47,392 nucleotides of DNA. Origin: Bacillota bacterium (lineage in GTDB: Bacteria > Bacillota > Bacilli > Bacillales_A > Planococcaceae). This document shows, one piece after another, positions 24,902-34,567 of the stretch (its first letter is position 1; every line of letters starts with the position of its first letter). A model generated the notes under the pieces. The model searched no databases. It saw nothing but the letters and a program-made list of their open reading frames with translations, and had not been told where the DNA came from. A program made the position numbers and the translations under genes. The stretch covers positions 1 to 47,392 of the forward strand of contig JAEXYZ010000091.1 in NCBI GenBank assembly GCA_023405135.1, written 5' to 3'.

Positions 24902-26545
24902 ATGAAAAAATTGTCATACATAATTTGTATGTTGCTATTAGTTGCATCCACTTTAGCATTACCTAAAACAGCTGATGCAGCAACTACATACAATGGTACA
25001 TTTGTATCTGTAGATTACAATGAAACACAATTAAAAGACGGCACCATTCAAAAAAAATTAAGCAAAATTACATTAAAAAATAATTCGGGAAGAACAACTA
25101 CATTAAATATTGATGATAGTGCAAAATTGTTTATCAATAACACTTCAACTACTATAGAAGGTTTTAAAAGTGGTATGAAAGTTCAAGCGACAGTAAATTT
25201 ACGTAAAGTAACTGAACTTCGTGGAACATCGGAAGTTGAACAAGGAACTATACCCCAAAATAGTAAAGAGAAAGCGGGTGTAGTAACGAAAATTGATCCA
25301 AAAGGTATGTTTGTTATTGTAAAAATAGATGGTGGAAGTGAATCTACTTATTACGTAAATAATAATACGCAGTTTGTAAAAGGCTCATCTTCAGTGGATA
25401 TTAGTGATTTGTATGAAGGGGATCGAGTAAAACTTAAGTTTTCAAGTCCAACAACTTCTGTTATCTCAGAAATTGAAATTGTAACAACTGGTATTGAAAT
25501 AGAAAACTTATATAAAGGGTCTCTTCAATTAGTTAATCCGACAGCAAATAAAATCACTGTAAAAAATGCTCAAAAGTACGAGAATTGGTTATTTGGTACT
25601 TCCAATAACAGCAATTTATCAACCTTTACATTTACAAATAATACGCCGATTTATGCTGGAAATAAGAAAATAACTAAGAATGACTTGCGTAACTATCGAA
25701 CTTCAGATGTGTACTTTGCAACAGTTAGTGAGTTTGGTAATGAAGTGATTAAGAAAATTATCGTTTTAGATAATTATGAACGTACTTATTACGAGGATAT
25801 GACAGCGGTAAATACAACGTTTAACTTTATTAATTTAAAAACTACAGGTCGAATTTATTTACATGAAGGAACAATATTAGTTCGCAATGGCCGGTTAATT
25901 GAGCCTACAAGTCTAACACAATATGGTACTGCATTTGTTATAACTGACGGGCTGACAAAAGATAATTACGCACAAGTTGTAAATATCTCAAATGACAGTT
26001 TCTCTTCACCAAACCTTGCAAGTCACGGATTATATTTCGGAGAGCTTGCATATGTTGATGGCTATTTAGCAGAACTAAATGATTTAGTTAAAGTCGAAAA
26101 TAATTATTGGAAATCTGTTAATGATGAAATTCTATCCTTCAGTAATAGCACCAATGCTGAAATTAACTATCAAAATTCTACAATTAAAATTATCCCGAAT
26201 ATGGATTTAATTTCTTATGAAACATATTATGGATACTTCTATGTTAAAGATGGCCATATTCAAGCAATACACTTGCTAACACCGTCACAAAAAATGGCAA
26301 ACCAAGTATTGACAGGAAGTATTAAGAGCGTTAATGTTCGAAATCAACAAATCAATGTAGAAAATGTAAGCCAATGGTTCAATGGTACTTGGTTAGACTC
26401 GGGATCGTTGAATAATATTAATTTAAAACAAACATTAATTATTAAGGATGGTAAAGTGATAGAGCCTTCTAACTTAAAACCGTCTGATCGAGTTGTATTG
26501 TTTACAAACACTTCATTTGATTGTCATGTAATTTTAGTTAATTAA
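24902..26545 (+). CDS. Secreted protein of tandem beta-rich repeats
   Basis: The ATG after GGAGGAG gives 547 residues; an upstream in-frame ATG would place 24 residues before the signal peptide. The signal peptide spans about 1-25 (cleavage near ADAA). The mature part can be divided into about six units of 75-95 residues, each with the pattern G-x-V-x-x-(I/V)-(D/N) ... (I/V)x-(I/V) ... (G)DxV and resembling OB-like or DUF5666 repeats. No SLH, LPXTG or lipobox is present, so the protein is free or held by partners. It is the first of three adjacent secreted-protein genes. The family is not recognised. Confidence 0.75.
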   Translation: MKKLSYIICMLLLVASTLALPKTADAATTYNGTFVSVDYNETQLKDGTIQKKLSKITLKNNSGRTTTLNIDDSAKLFINNTSTTIEGFKSGMKVQATVNLRKVTELRGTSEVEQGTIPQNSKEKAGVVTKIDPKGMFVIVKIDGGSESTYYVNNNTQFVKGSSSVDISDLYEGDRVKLKFSSPTTSVISEIEIVTTGIEIENLYKGSLQLVNPTANKITVKNAQKYENWLFGTSNNSNLSTFTFTNNTPIYAGNKKITKNDLRNYRTSDVYFATVSEFGNEVIKKIIVLDNYERTYYEDMTAVNTTFNFINLKTTGRIYLHEGTILVRNGRLIEPTSLTQYGTAFVITDGLTKDNYAQVVNISNDSFSSPNLASHGLYFGELAYVDGYLAELNDLVKVENNYWKSVNDEILSFSNSTNAEINYQNSTIKIIPNMDLISYETYYGYFYVKDGHIQAIHLLTPSQKMANQVLTGSIKSVNVRNQQINVENVSQWFNGTWLDSGSLNNINLKQTLIIKDGKVIEPSNLKPSDRVVLFTNTSFDCHVILVN

Positions 26546-26557
26546 AATTGAAAAGGT

Positions 26558-26594
26558 GGCATGTGGAATAATTAACCACATGCCGTCTTATTTT
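26558..26594 (+). terminator. Hairpin between first and second surface genes
   Basis: GGCATGTGG pairs perfectly with CCACATGCC around an 8-nt loop, followed by a T-rich but interrupted tract. It may attenuate rather than stop transcription. Confidence 0.55.
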
Positions 26595-26619
26595 AAAGAA
26601 AGAGAGGGTTATAGTATTA

Positions 26620-28050
26620 ATGAAGAAATTGAGATTTACATTCATGATTGTTGCAGCTACTATACTGTTACTTTCCTTTAAACTTACTCCTACAGAAGCA
26701 AAAACGGTTGATTTATATGGAGGTATTCAGAATGAATATACATTTGAAGAAGTAGTGTTCATTTCAGGTGCCCCAATTGTTTTTAGTGGGACGAGCAAAA
26801 ATGTAAAAGTAGATGAAGAAGAGAGTAAGGGAAAACTGACAGAGACATACAATATTACGTTAACTGGTCCAAAGGATGCAAAGTTAACGCGTAAATTTAC
26901 TTATGTATCAGACGTTACGAATTATGATCAAATTGGACAAAGTACTGCATACGGTGAAGTGACAAGATATAAAGAAATAATTGTCATCGATGGCATTACA
27001 TATACGTTGTCTGATTACCAACTATCAAAAAGCACGATAACAGATAAACGACCTGCAACGGATTATTTCTCGGGCAATGCAATTGCTAGAAAAACATATA
27101 CTACAAATGCAACAAAAGAGCAGCCTAGTAAAACGATTGTAGTAAATATTGAAAGTAGAAACTATGGTTATGAAAATTTCTGGGGAGCAACTGAAACACA
27201 AATAACGGAATTCGAGTTTATTTATGATAATGGGAAAATTGGACATGTTCAAAATAAAGCTTCCACTACAAAATCTCGAGTTTTAAATTACGAAGAAAAT
27301 ACGCCGTCACTATCAAGTTTTAATGGTGGCTATGCAGCGATTAGTTCAGCAAATTCAATTTCTGAATATACATATGATTTACCTAAAGCAACTGGTGTCA
27401 TAGATTTGGATAAAGAATATATGCCTCGAATTGAACGTTTAATTGTACCGAAATTTAGAGATTTATCATCACACTGGGCTAAAAATGATATTGAAAAGCT
27501 TTATTCTTTAGGCATTTTAGATGATCAATCCAATTTCTTTTCACCAAATACGCCAATGCAGCGGTATGATTTTGCAATTGCCATTGGGAAAGCAGTTGAT
27601 TTACGTGTATTAGAAGAAACAAAGTCAACAAAAACAACAACAAGTATTTTTTCTGATGTAAGTCGAACAATTAAGGATTACAACTATTTAGTATCTTCTG
27701 TTGATAAAGGCATTATTAAAGGTACAACGCCAACTACATTTAATCCTAATGGGCATCTTACTCGTCAACAGGCGGCAACAATATTAGTCCGAGCATTAGG
27801 GTTAGAAAATAAAGCGCCTGATCCAGGATATCAAACAAATTATTCAGATGATGCGAAAATCTCAGATTATGCCCGTGATGCTGTTTATGTTGCTACAGAA
27901 CTTGGTTTAATGTCAGGAGACAATGGTAAATTTAATCCAAAACAAGAGTTGAAAAGAGGTCAAGCAGCAGCTATTATCGAGCGATTCTTAGAATATTTAG
28001 AAAATGATTTACAACAAAATTATCGTGATGATCTACTCTTTTTTGAATAA
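26620..28050 (+). CDS. Secreted protein with three C-terminal SLH domains
   Basis: The 476-residue protein has a signal peptide (1-28, ending TEAK). An N-terminal region of about 260 residues, Thr-rich and predicted beta, has no recognised domain. Three SLH domains span about 285-465 (FRDLSSHWAKNDIEKLYSLGILDD in the first; GIIKGTTPTTFNPNGHLTR in the second; LGLMSGDNGKFNPKQELKR in the third). The SLH triad anchors the protein to the secondary cell-wall polymer. It lies 14 bp upstream of the VWA gene and is almost certainly cotranscribed with it. Confidence 0.9.
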   Translation: MKKLRFTFMIVAATILLLSFKLTPTEAKTVDLYGGIQNEYTFEEVVFISGAPIVFSGTSKNVKVDEEESKGKLTETYNITLTGPKDAKLTRKFTYVSDVTNYDQIGQSTAYGEVTRYKEIIVIDGITYTLSDYQLSKSTITDKRPATDYFSGNAIARKTYTTNATKEQPSKTIVVNIESRNYGYENFWGATETQITEFEFIYDNGKIGHVQNKASTTKSRVLNYEENTPSLSSFNGGYAAISSANSISEYTYDLPKATGVIDLDKEYMPRIERLIVPKFRDLSSHWAKNDIEKLYSLGILDDQSNFFSPNTPMQRYDFAIAIGKAVDLRVLEETKSTKTTTSIFSDVSRTIKDYNYLVSSVDKGIIKGTTPTTFNPNGHLTRQQAATILVRALGLENKAPDPGYQTNYSDDAKISDYARDAVYVATELGLMSGDNGKFNPKQELKRGQAAAIIERFLEYLENDLQQNYRDDLLFFE

Positions 28051-28064
28051 GGGGAGAAATAATA

Positions 28065-30920
28065 ATGAATAAATTAAAGAAATTAATAATCGTTCTACTC
28101 TGTTTCACTGTTACATTGTCGTGGATAACACCGCCTCAAAAAGTTGAAGCAGCTACTATTACAGATGTAAAACCATCAAATTCCAAGTATACAGCAGTAA
28201 AATGGGCAGTAGATAATGGCATTATGGAAACGTATCGAGGTGGAAAGTTCCAAACTTATACTTTAGTAACAGAAGCACAATTTTTATCAATGATTGCAAA
28301 ATTAGATGCAAATTATTCTTTTAGTTATTCTGCAGATATGCTTTATAACTATTACAGTGAATTAAATATTCCGTTAAATGGCATTACAAATAAAGCGAAA
28401 CGTAATGCTAATGTTTCCCGTGGTCAATTTGCACGAATTTATGCTGCTTTAAATGGCTTAGATTTATCGGAGCCACAAGCTGTCCAATATTTGTATGCCA
28501 ACGGGATTACTACAGGTACTACTGGGAAAAAAACTTATCAGGACTACCAACCAAATAAAAATATTAATCGTGGTGATATCGCGGTATTTTTCTATCGCAT
28601 TGCGAAACAAGGCGGTCTTGCATCAGATGGTTTAGCTAGTCCAGCAACAGGTAAGGATAATAGCCAAATTACTCTACCGGTTAATTTTATGTCCAACAGT
28701 ACTGTTGAACTCGAAAATGGCAATGGAAATGATAATGTTAATGATTGGTCAAACTATCCAAATGTGAACAAAGAAGTTCAAAATATAACGATTTCTAATG
28801 AAGAAATCGCTGCTAATGGCGCAGATTCTACTTTAATTAAAATTAATTTAAAAGACAGCTATGGTAACGAAATACCTGAGGATATGTCTTTACAATTTAA
28901 AGTAAGCTCTAAAGCCGGTGCAAAAATTTCTTCAACTTCAAATAGTAATAGTGGAGATTCTATCTATGCATATAGTGATGGTGGGGAACTATCTGTCTAT
29001 GTAACCGCACCTAAATTAAACAAATCGATTAAAGATACAATTTCTTTTGAGTTAGTTAATAATAGTGATGCTAAATTTTCTAGCTATAAAAATAAAAAAA
29101 TTGAAGTAACGGTTCGTTATGTTCCAAAACCTGAGTTGCGAATTTCATATGAAACATACAACCCACTTAACCCAAATTCGAACGGAGGAAATGTAGATTC
29201 TGGTGTTAAACCAATAAATATTCCTTCAAATATGAAGGCTGGGGACATTAAAATCATTGAAATTGATGCTGAAAATAAAACATTTAAAGGAACACAGTCA
29301 TCAAAAACGAATTCAGCTATTGAATATGAATATGCAAATTTACAATTAGGTAATCAAAAAATTTCTACTTGGTTATTTGAAAAAATTGTAGCCCAAAATT
29401 ATTCGCCTACAGTTTCCTATTCACTAGATGATGATGGACGTCCTATTTATAACTTCCATACAAATGAAGTTATTAAAAAAGAGTACAATCTTGAGATTAA
29501 ATCGCAATTGTCAGAGATTGTTCTTTATTTAATAGAGTTACTTCCAACAGAAGAAGATGATGTTTCATTAATTTATTATGATAGCATTAAAGCAATAAGT
29601 GCGATTTATAGTAAGTTAAGTGCATACGAACAAAGTTATTTAACGAAAAATTTCAATGAACAAATTACAAAGCTAGAAGATTATGAGGAAATTGTAGATA
29701 CTTTAAGAGAGAATCAACAATTAGTAAATCGTCCTGATGGAATGCAGCAATATACGAAAGTTATCATTTCACTTGTTGCTCCTGGTGGAAAAATTATTAC
29801 AGATTATAAAGGGAAAGTTCGTATTACGTACAATGGCGTTAGCCGTGATTTGGAATTTAATTCAAATACTAAAAACTATATAACGAATACAGGTCATGCT
29901 GGGGCAGCGGTTGCTTATTTTGATCAAGTTTTTGAAGGGGAATCAGTTGTTACAGCACAACTATTACCACTTAATAATCAAGAAAACCCATATGAAAAGA
30001 CGTTTAAAGAATTGATCAATAAAGAAGTCACTCAAACAATTTTCGTTAATAAAAATTTTGCTGAAAACAGCTGTAGTCGAGAAGTTGAAGTTGCTTATGT
30101 TGTAGACCAATCTGGTTCGATGAAGAAACATGATCCAACGAATCATGTTTCTGAAAAAACAAAACAGTTAATTAAATCAATTAATGCTAATCATAATATT
30201 GCAGTTCGATTTAATAATAAAGGTTCAATGGAGAAAATTGGAGATGCACAAACGGTATCTTCCGCAAATATTTTTAAATCGAGCAATATTAATGGTGGTA
30301 CGAATATAGCGAGTGGTTTAGATTTAGCATTGGCAAACTTCACTAGTAATTCTGCTACATCAAAATCAATTATTTTAGTATCAGATGGTATTACTACAAA
30401 AAGTCAAATTAATAAAGTTATTGAAAAAGCAAAAAATGCAAATGTAAAAGTTTATACGGTTGCTGTAGGAAAACAAAGTGAAACAGATTTTTCATCTTTA
30501 CAACATATTTCAACTGAAACAGGAGGACAATTCTTCCATATTTCAAAAATTGAACAGTTACATGATGTATATGCCAACATATCAAGATCAATTTTATGTG
30601 GTGAAATTATATCGGATAATTTATGTAAGTCACCAGAGACAATGTTCTATGATGCGACAATAGACATTCGACGTACAAATGTTACAATGACTGCTACAAT
30701 CAATACGAATTGTGATAATGTTGACAAAGTAAAGGTTCAATTCAGCTCAGTATACGGAAACTATCAATTCGATTTAATTGATCGTGGCCAAAATATTTAT
30801 AGAGCAACACACGATATAGCAAAATTCCAAAACTTTAATTTATATGAAGACGTTGAGTTTCTAGCATATGATGAAAACGGCAATTTGGTTGGTTCTAAAA
30901 CGGTTAAAATTCAACAATAA
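28065..30920 (+). CDS. Surface protein: N-terminal SLH-like region, Ig-like domain and VWA domain
   Basis: The 951-residue exported protein has a signal peptide (1-30, ending VEAA). Residues 35-190 hold divergent SLH-like repeats (KWAVDNGIMETYRGGKF, YANGITTGTTGKKTY). Residues 235-355 resemble an invasin-type Ig-like fold (ISNEEIAANGADSTLIKINL). A long region of unknown fold precedes a von Willebrand A domain at about 675-845 with a complete MIDAS motif: DQSGS at 681-685, the NGGTNIASG threonine loop and LVSDGI. The last 100 residues form another beta domain. VWA domains bind ligands through a metal ion, so an adhesin or a surface-assembly role is plausible. Confidence 0.85.
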   Translation: MNKLKKLIIVLLCFTVTLSWITPPQKVEAATITDVKPSNSKYTAVKWAVDNGIMETYRGGKFQTYTLVTEAQFLSMIAKLDANYSFSYSADMLYNYYSELNIPLNGITNKAKRNANVSRGQFARIYAALNGLDLSEPQAVQYLYANGITTGTTGKKTYQDYQPNKNINRGDIAVFFYRIAKQGGLASDGLASPATGKDNSQITLPVNFMSNSTVELENGNGNDNVNDWSNYPNVNKEVQNITISNEEIAANGADSTLIKINLKDSYGNEIPEDMSLQFKVSSKAGAKISSTSNSNSGDSIYAYSDGGELSVYVTAPKLNKSIKDTISFELVNNSDAKFSSYKNKKIEVTVRYVPKPELRISYETYNPLNPNSNGGNVDSGVKPINIPSNMKAGDIKIIEIDAENKTFKGTQSSKTNSAIEYEYANLQLGNQKISTWLFEKIVAQNYSPTVSYSLDDDGRPIYNFHTNEVIKKEYNLEIKSQLSEIVLYLIELLPTEEDDVSLIYYDSIKAISAIYSKLSAYEQSYLTKNFNEQITKLEDYEEIVDTLRENQQLVNRPDGMQQYTKVIISLVAPGGKIITDYKGKVRITYNGVSRDLEFNSNTKNYITNTGHAGAAVAYFDQVFEGESVVTAQLLPLNNQENPYEKTFKELINKEVTQTIFVNKNFAENSCSREVEVAYVVDQSGSMKKHDPTNHVSEKTKQLIKSINANHNIAVRFNNKGSMEKIGDAQTVSSANIFKSSNINGGTNIASGLDLALANFTSNSATSKSIILVSDGITTKSQINKVIEKAKNANVKVYTVAVGKQSETDFSSLQHISTETGGQFFHISKIEQLHDVYANISRSILCGEIISDNLCKSPETMFYDATIDIRRTNVTMTATINTNCDNVDKVKVQFSSVYGNYQFDLIDRGQNIYRATHDIAKFQNFNLYEDVEFLAYDENGNLVGSKTVKIQQ

Positions 30921-30924
30921 ATTT

Positions 30925-30958
30925 AAAAGGTCGTCTCGAAAACATGAGACGATCTTTT
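30925..30958 (+). terminator. Terminator of the surface-protein operon
   Basis: AAAAGGTCGTCTC pairs with GAGACGATCTTTT (one G-T pair). Confidence 0.85.
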
Positions 30959-31194
30959 AGTTTGTTGAAATAAATAATTTATTGGCGAATAATTGTAATA
31001 GTATTGTTAAAAATCAGACATAATGAAGAAAAGTAAACAATCATTGAAGCAATACATATTTTTTGATACACTTACTTTAGAATAATTCTAATTTAAAAAT
31101 TCTTTCATAGCATGTTCACAATTTACTATGTGGATAGCGCTTTCTTTGTGTTAGAATAGAACTTATGAAATAGATCGTGTGAGGTGTAAAGTTC

Positions 31195-32556
31195 ATGCAT
31201 ACACTAGTAGTAGGCTTGAATTATAAAACTGCGCCAGTCGAAATTCGTGAAAAACTGTCATTTATTGAAAGTGAATTACCGAATGCGATGGCAGCATTAA
31301 AAAAAGAAAAAAGCATATTAGAAGATGTTATCGTTTCAACGTGTAATCGAACTGAAATTTATGCTGTTGTCGATCAATTGAATACTGGTCGATATTACAT
31401 TAAACAGTTTTTAGCGAAGTGGTTCGATATTCCAGTTGATCAATTTGATAAGCATTTATATATACGTGAAGATGATGATTCACTACATCACCTTTTCCGC
31501 GTAACGTCAGGAATTGACTCAATGGTGTTAGGTGAAACTCAAATTCTTGGACAAGTTAAGAAAAGCTTTTTAGAAGCTCAGGAAATAGGTTCTACAGGAA
31601 CAATTTATAATCAGTTATTTAAACAAGCTGTTACATTTGCAAAACGAGCACATAGTGAAACAACAATCAATGAAAATGCTGTTTCCGTTTCCTATGCAGC
31701 AGTTGAGCTTGCAAAAAAGATATTTGGTTCGTTAAAAAATAAACATGTTGCCATACTAGGTGCCGGTAAAATGGGTGAGCTTGCGATTCAAAACCTATAC
31801 GGTAGCGGAGTAGGCAAAGTAACTGTCGTAAATCGTACCTTTGAAAAAGCAGAAAAGCTTGCTTCTAAATTTAATGGTGACGCCAAATCAATGCAAGAAT
31901 TACAATGTATTTTACTTGAAGCAGATATTTTAATTAGTTCAACTGGTTCATCAGACTATGTAATTGATTACGAATTAATGCAGTTTGTTGAAAGATTACG
32001 TAAAGGGAAACCATTGTTTATGGTTGATATTGCAGTTCCTCGTGATTTAGATCCACGTATCGGTGATTTACCAAATGTTTTCTTGTACGATATTGATGAT
32101 TTACAAGGAATTGTAGAAGCAAACTTAGCAGAACGTGAGCAAGCTGCAAAGGAAATTACAAACATGATTGAGCAGGAAGTTGTTCAATTTAAAGATTGGT
32201 TTGCAACATTAGGTGTAGTACCTGTTATTTCTGCTCTTCGTAAAAAAGCAAACCAAATTCAGCAAGAAACAATGATGAGTATTGAAAATAAAATGCCGAA
32301 TTTAACTGAGCGCGAACGTAAAATTTTAAATAAACATACGAAATCTATCATTAATCAACTTCTGAAAGAACCAATTTTACAAGCAAAAGAATTAGCAAAT
32401 TCGCCGAAAGCAAATCAACAACTTCAGCTATTCCAACAAATTTTTGGTATTGAGGAAGATGTTCAAGAAGAAGTGAATTTACAACAACAACAGAATGAAA
32501 TAACGACAAAAAGTTCACAAAATGGCACAGTTTTAGAAGGAAAATTGTCATATTAA
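31195..32556 (+). CDS. hemA: Glutamyl-tRNA reductase
   Basis: First committed enzyme of C5-pathway tetrapyrrole synthesis, reducing glutamyl-tRNA to glutamate-1-semialdehyde with NADPH. The 453 residues include catalytic Cys50 in STCNRTEIY, the substrate-binding block SGIDSMVLGETQILGQVK, the NADPH motif GAGKMGELA and a C-terminal dimerisation helix. The last 30 residues are Gln-rich and variable. GAGGTG precedes the ATG. It heads the hem genes; an inverted-repeat region separates it from hemX. Confidence 0.98.
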   Translation: MHTLVVGLNYKTAPVEIREKLSFIESELPNAMAALKKEKSILEDVIVSTCNRTEIYAVVDQLNTGRYYIKQFLAKWFDIPVDQFDKHLYIREDDDSLHHLFRVTSGIDSMVLGETQILGQVKKSFLEAQEIGSTGTIYNQLFKQAVTFAKRAHSETTINENAVSVSYAAVELAKKIFGSLKNKHVAILGAGKMGELAIQNLYGSGVGKVTVVNRTFEKAEKLASKFNGDAKSMQELQCILLEADILISSTGSSDYVIDYELMQFVERLRKGKPLFMVDIAVPRDLDPRIGDLPNVFLYDIDDLQGIVEANLAEREQAAKEITNMIEQEVVQFKDWFATLGVVPVISALRKKANQIQQETMMSIENKMPNLTERERKILNKHTKSIINQLLKEPILQAKELANSPKANQQLQLFQQIFGIEEDVQEEVNLQQQQNEITTKSSQNGTVLEGKLSY

Positions 32557-32572
32557 GTAGGAATTAATTGAG

Positions 32573-32614
32573 GCGTTTTCGTATCTTTATGGTAAACTAA
32601 AGACACGGAAACGC
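32573..32614 (+). repeat. Long hairpin between hemA and hemX
   Basis: GCGTTTTCGT (32573-32582) pairs with ACGGAAACGC (32605-32614). Inside, CTTTA pairs with TAAAG around TGGTAAAC. No T run follows, so a regulatory or RNA-processing structure is as likely as a terminator. Confidence 0.6.
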
Positions 32615-32617
32615 TTA

Positions 32618-32641
32618 TTATTTTCCTATATAGGAAAATAA
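32618..32641. repeat. Perfect 24-bp palindrome between hemA and hemX
   Basis: TTATTTTCC, TATATA and GGAAAATAA form one uninterrupted palindrome, 3 bp after the preceding hairpin. It has the geometry of an operator for a dimeric repressor; the regulator is unknown. Confidence 0.65.
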
Positions 32642-32790
32642 ATGAATAATCGATTATTAATATGCTTAGGATTTTGCTATTTAAGTAATTAACTGTGTTT
32701 TTCTGAAGAAATTTACATAATTCTTACTGAAATTCATAAATGTTGGTATTTCCAAAGTAAAAGTTGTAAAAGATGAAGAAGGGTTGCAAA

Positions 32791-33618
32791 ATGACACAAT
32801 TAGCAATGGCTTGGCTGTACGAGGTAATGGTTGTTCTGTATGCAACCGGAATCGTATTTTATTTCATCGATTTTTTCTATAAACGAATAAAGATACGTCG
32901 GATTGCATTCTGGCTCATTTCGCTTGTCTGGATTTTACAAACATCTTTCTTGCTGCTAAATATTATTGAGACGAAGCGTTTTCCGATTCTTTCATTAACT
33001 GAAGGGATTTATTTTTATGCATGGTTACTCGTAACGTTTTCAATAATTTTACATTGTATTGCGCGAGTGGATTTACCTGTATTTTTTATCAATGTTTTAG
33101 GGTTTATTTTTGTAACAATTCATTTGTTTGCACCAGACCGAGTCGAACATTCTTTAGTACAGTCATTAGAATCAGAAATGCTATTTATCCATATTACATT
33201 TGCCATACTCTCTTATGTAGCTTTTTCTATTTCCTTTGTATTTTCCATACTGTATTTAATTTTGTATCGATTATTAAAGGAGAAAAAGTATACGAAGTTA
33301 TGGTCTCGTCTACCTAGCTTACATCAAATGAGTAAATGGATGTTTTACTCAATTTTAGCTGGGGTACCGATGATTTTTATAAGTTTACTTTTAGGGTTAG
33401 AATGGGCATTTTTACAGCTAGAAGGGCTGTCAATGCTTGATATAAAAATAGTAGGTTCTTTTATTATTACAATCATTTATTTAATTGTTTTAGTGTTACA
33501 TCATGGCGGTAAAGTAACGGGTTTAAAATTTGCATGGGCTCAAATTTACACATTTTTACTCGTTGTTATTAATTTCTTTTTAGGAAGTAAGCTATCCAAC
33601 TTCCATTTTTGGTATTAG
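32791..33618 (+). CDS. hemX: HemX, CcsA-like integral membrane protein
   Basis: I start at the ATG after GAAGAAGGG, giving 275 residues against 276 for B. subtilis HemX; another ATG lies six codons upstream. There are eight hydrophobic segments, and the family start LYEVMVVLYATGIVFYFIDF is clear. It belongs to the cytochrome c assembly (CcsA/ResC-like) family but lacks the WWD haem-handling motif. In B. subtilis HemX lowers the cellular amount of HemA, which fits its place in this operon. Confidence 0.93.
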   Translation: MTQLAMAWLYEVMVVLYATGIVFYFIDFFYKRIKIRRIAFWLISLVWILQTSFLLLNIIETKRFPILSLTEGIYFYAWLLVTFSIILHCIARVDLPVFFINVLGFIFVTIHLFAPDRVEHSLVQSLESEMLFIHITFAILSYVAFSISFVFSILYLILYRLLKEKKYTKLWSRLPSLHQMSKWMFYSILAGVPMIFISLLLGLEWAFLQLEGLSMLDIKIVGSFIITIIYLIVLVLHHGGKVTGLKFAWAQIYTFLLVVINFFLGSKLSNFHFWY

Positions 33619-33637
33619 GCAGAAAGGTAGGTTCATC

Positions 33638-34567
33638 ATGAGAAAAATCATAGTAGGCTCAAGAAAAAGTAAATTAGCCTTGACACAAACAAATTGGTTT
33701 ATTAATCAATTAAAAAATGCAGGTGCTCCCTTCGAATTTGAAGTGAAGGAAATTGTGACAAAAGGAGATCGTATTTTAGATGTTCAATTGTCAAAAGTCG
33801 GTGGGAAAGGTTTGTTTGTTAAAGAAATCGAACAAGCACTTTACGATAAAGAAATTGACTTTGCTGTTCATTCAATGAAGGATATGCCAGCAGTATTACC
33901 AGAAGGTTTTGTAATTGGTTGTATTCCGCCACGGGAAGATGCAAGAGATGCATTTATTTCTAAAAATCATGTGAAATTTGCTGACCTTCCAAAGGGAGCG
34001 ATTGTAGGGACAAGTTCTCTTCGTCGAAGTGCACAACTATTACAAGCAAGACCAGATCTTGAAATTAAATGGATTCGAGGAAATGTAGATACTCGTTTAG
34101 CAAAATTAGAAACTGAAGAATTTGATGCAATTATTTTAGCTGCAGCGGGATTAAAACGTCTTGGCTGGAGTGATGATGTTGTAACAGAGTATTTGGATAT
34201 TGATCTTTGTTTACCTGCTGTGGCACAAGGTACTTTAGGTATTGAATGCCGTGCGGATGACGAGGAATTACTTGCTGAACTTTCTAAGTTAACGGATCAA
34301 ACTACGTGGAATGAAGCCCATGCAGAGCGTGCATTTTTAGGTGCGATGGATGGTGGTTGCCAAGTCCCAATTGCAGGGTTTGCAAAATCAAATGGTAAAG
34401 AAATTACTCTAACTGGTTTAGTTGCTGCACCGGATGCATCTGTTGTTTACAAGGAAACAGTAACAGGTACAAATCCAGAAGAACTGGGTAAAGAGGTTGC
34501 TAAAATTTTAACTGAGCAAGGAGCCTTTGATTTAATTCAAAAAGTAAAGGCTGAGCAAAATGCCTAA
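33638..34567 (+). CDS. hemC: Porphobilinogen deaminase (hydroxymethylbilane synthase)
   Basis: The 309-residue enzyme polymerises four porphobilinogens to hydroxymethylbilane. It contains GSRKSKLALTQT at the N terminus, HSMKDMP with the catalytic Asp, GTSSLRR and the dipyrromethane cofactor cysteine in GGCQVP near residue 240. It lies 19 bp after hemX; the hemD start lies 8 bp inside its 3' end. Confidence 0.98.
   Translation: MRKIIVGSRKSKLALTQTNWFINQLKNAGAPFEFEVKEIVTKGDRILDVQLSKVGGKGLFVKEIEQALYDKEIDFAVHSMKDMPAVLPEGFVIGCIPPREDARDAFISKNHVKFADLPKGAIVGTSSLRRSAQLLQARPDLEIKWIRGNVDTRLAKLETEEFDAIILAAAGLKRLGWSDDVVTEYLDIDLCLPAVAQGTLGIECRADDEELLAELSKLTDQTTWNEAHAERAFLGAMDGGCQVPIAGFAKSNGKEITLTGLVAAPDASVVYKETVTGTNPEELGKEVAKILTEQGAFDLIQKVKAEQNA

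Noticed and set aside
31132..31145. CcpA cre-like sequence (GGATAGCGCTTTCT) upstream of hemA
   Set aside because: Only 11 of 14 positions match a symmetrical cre and heme genes are not classical CcpA targets; too weak to list as a site.
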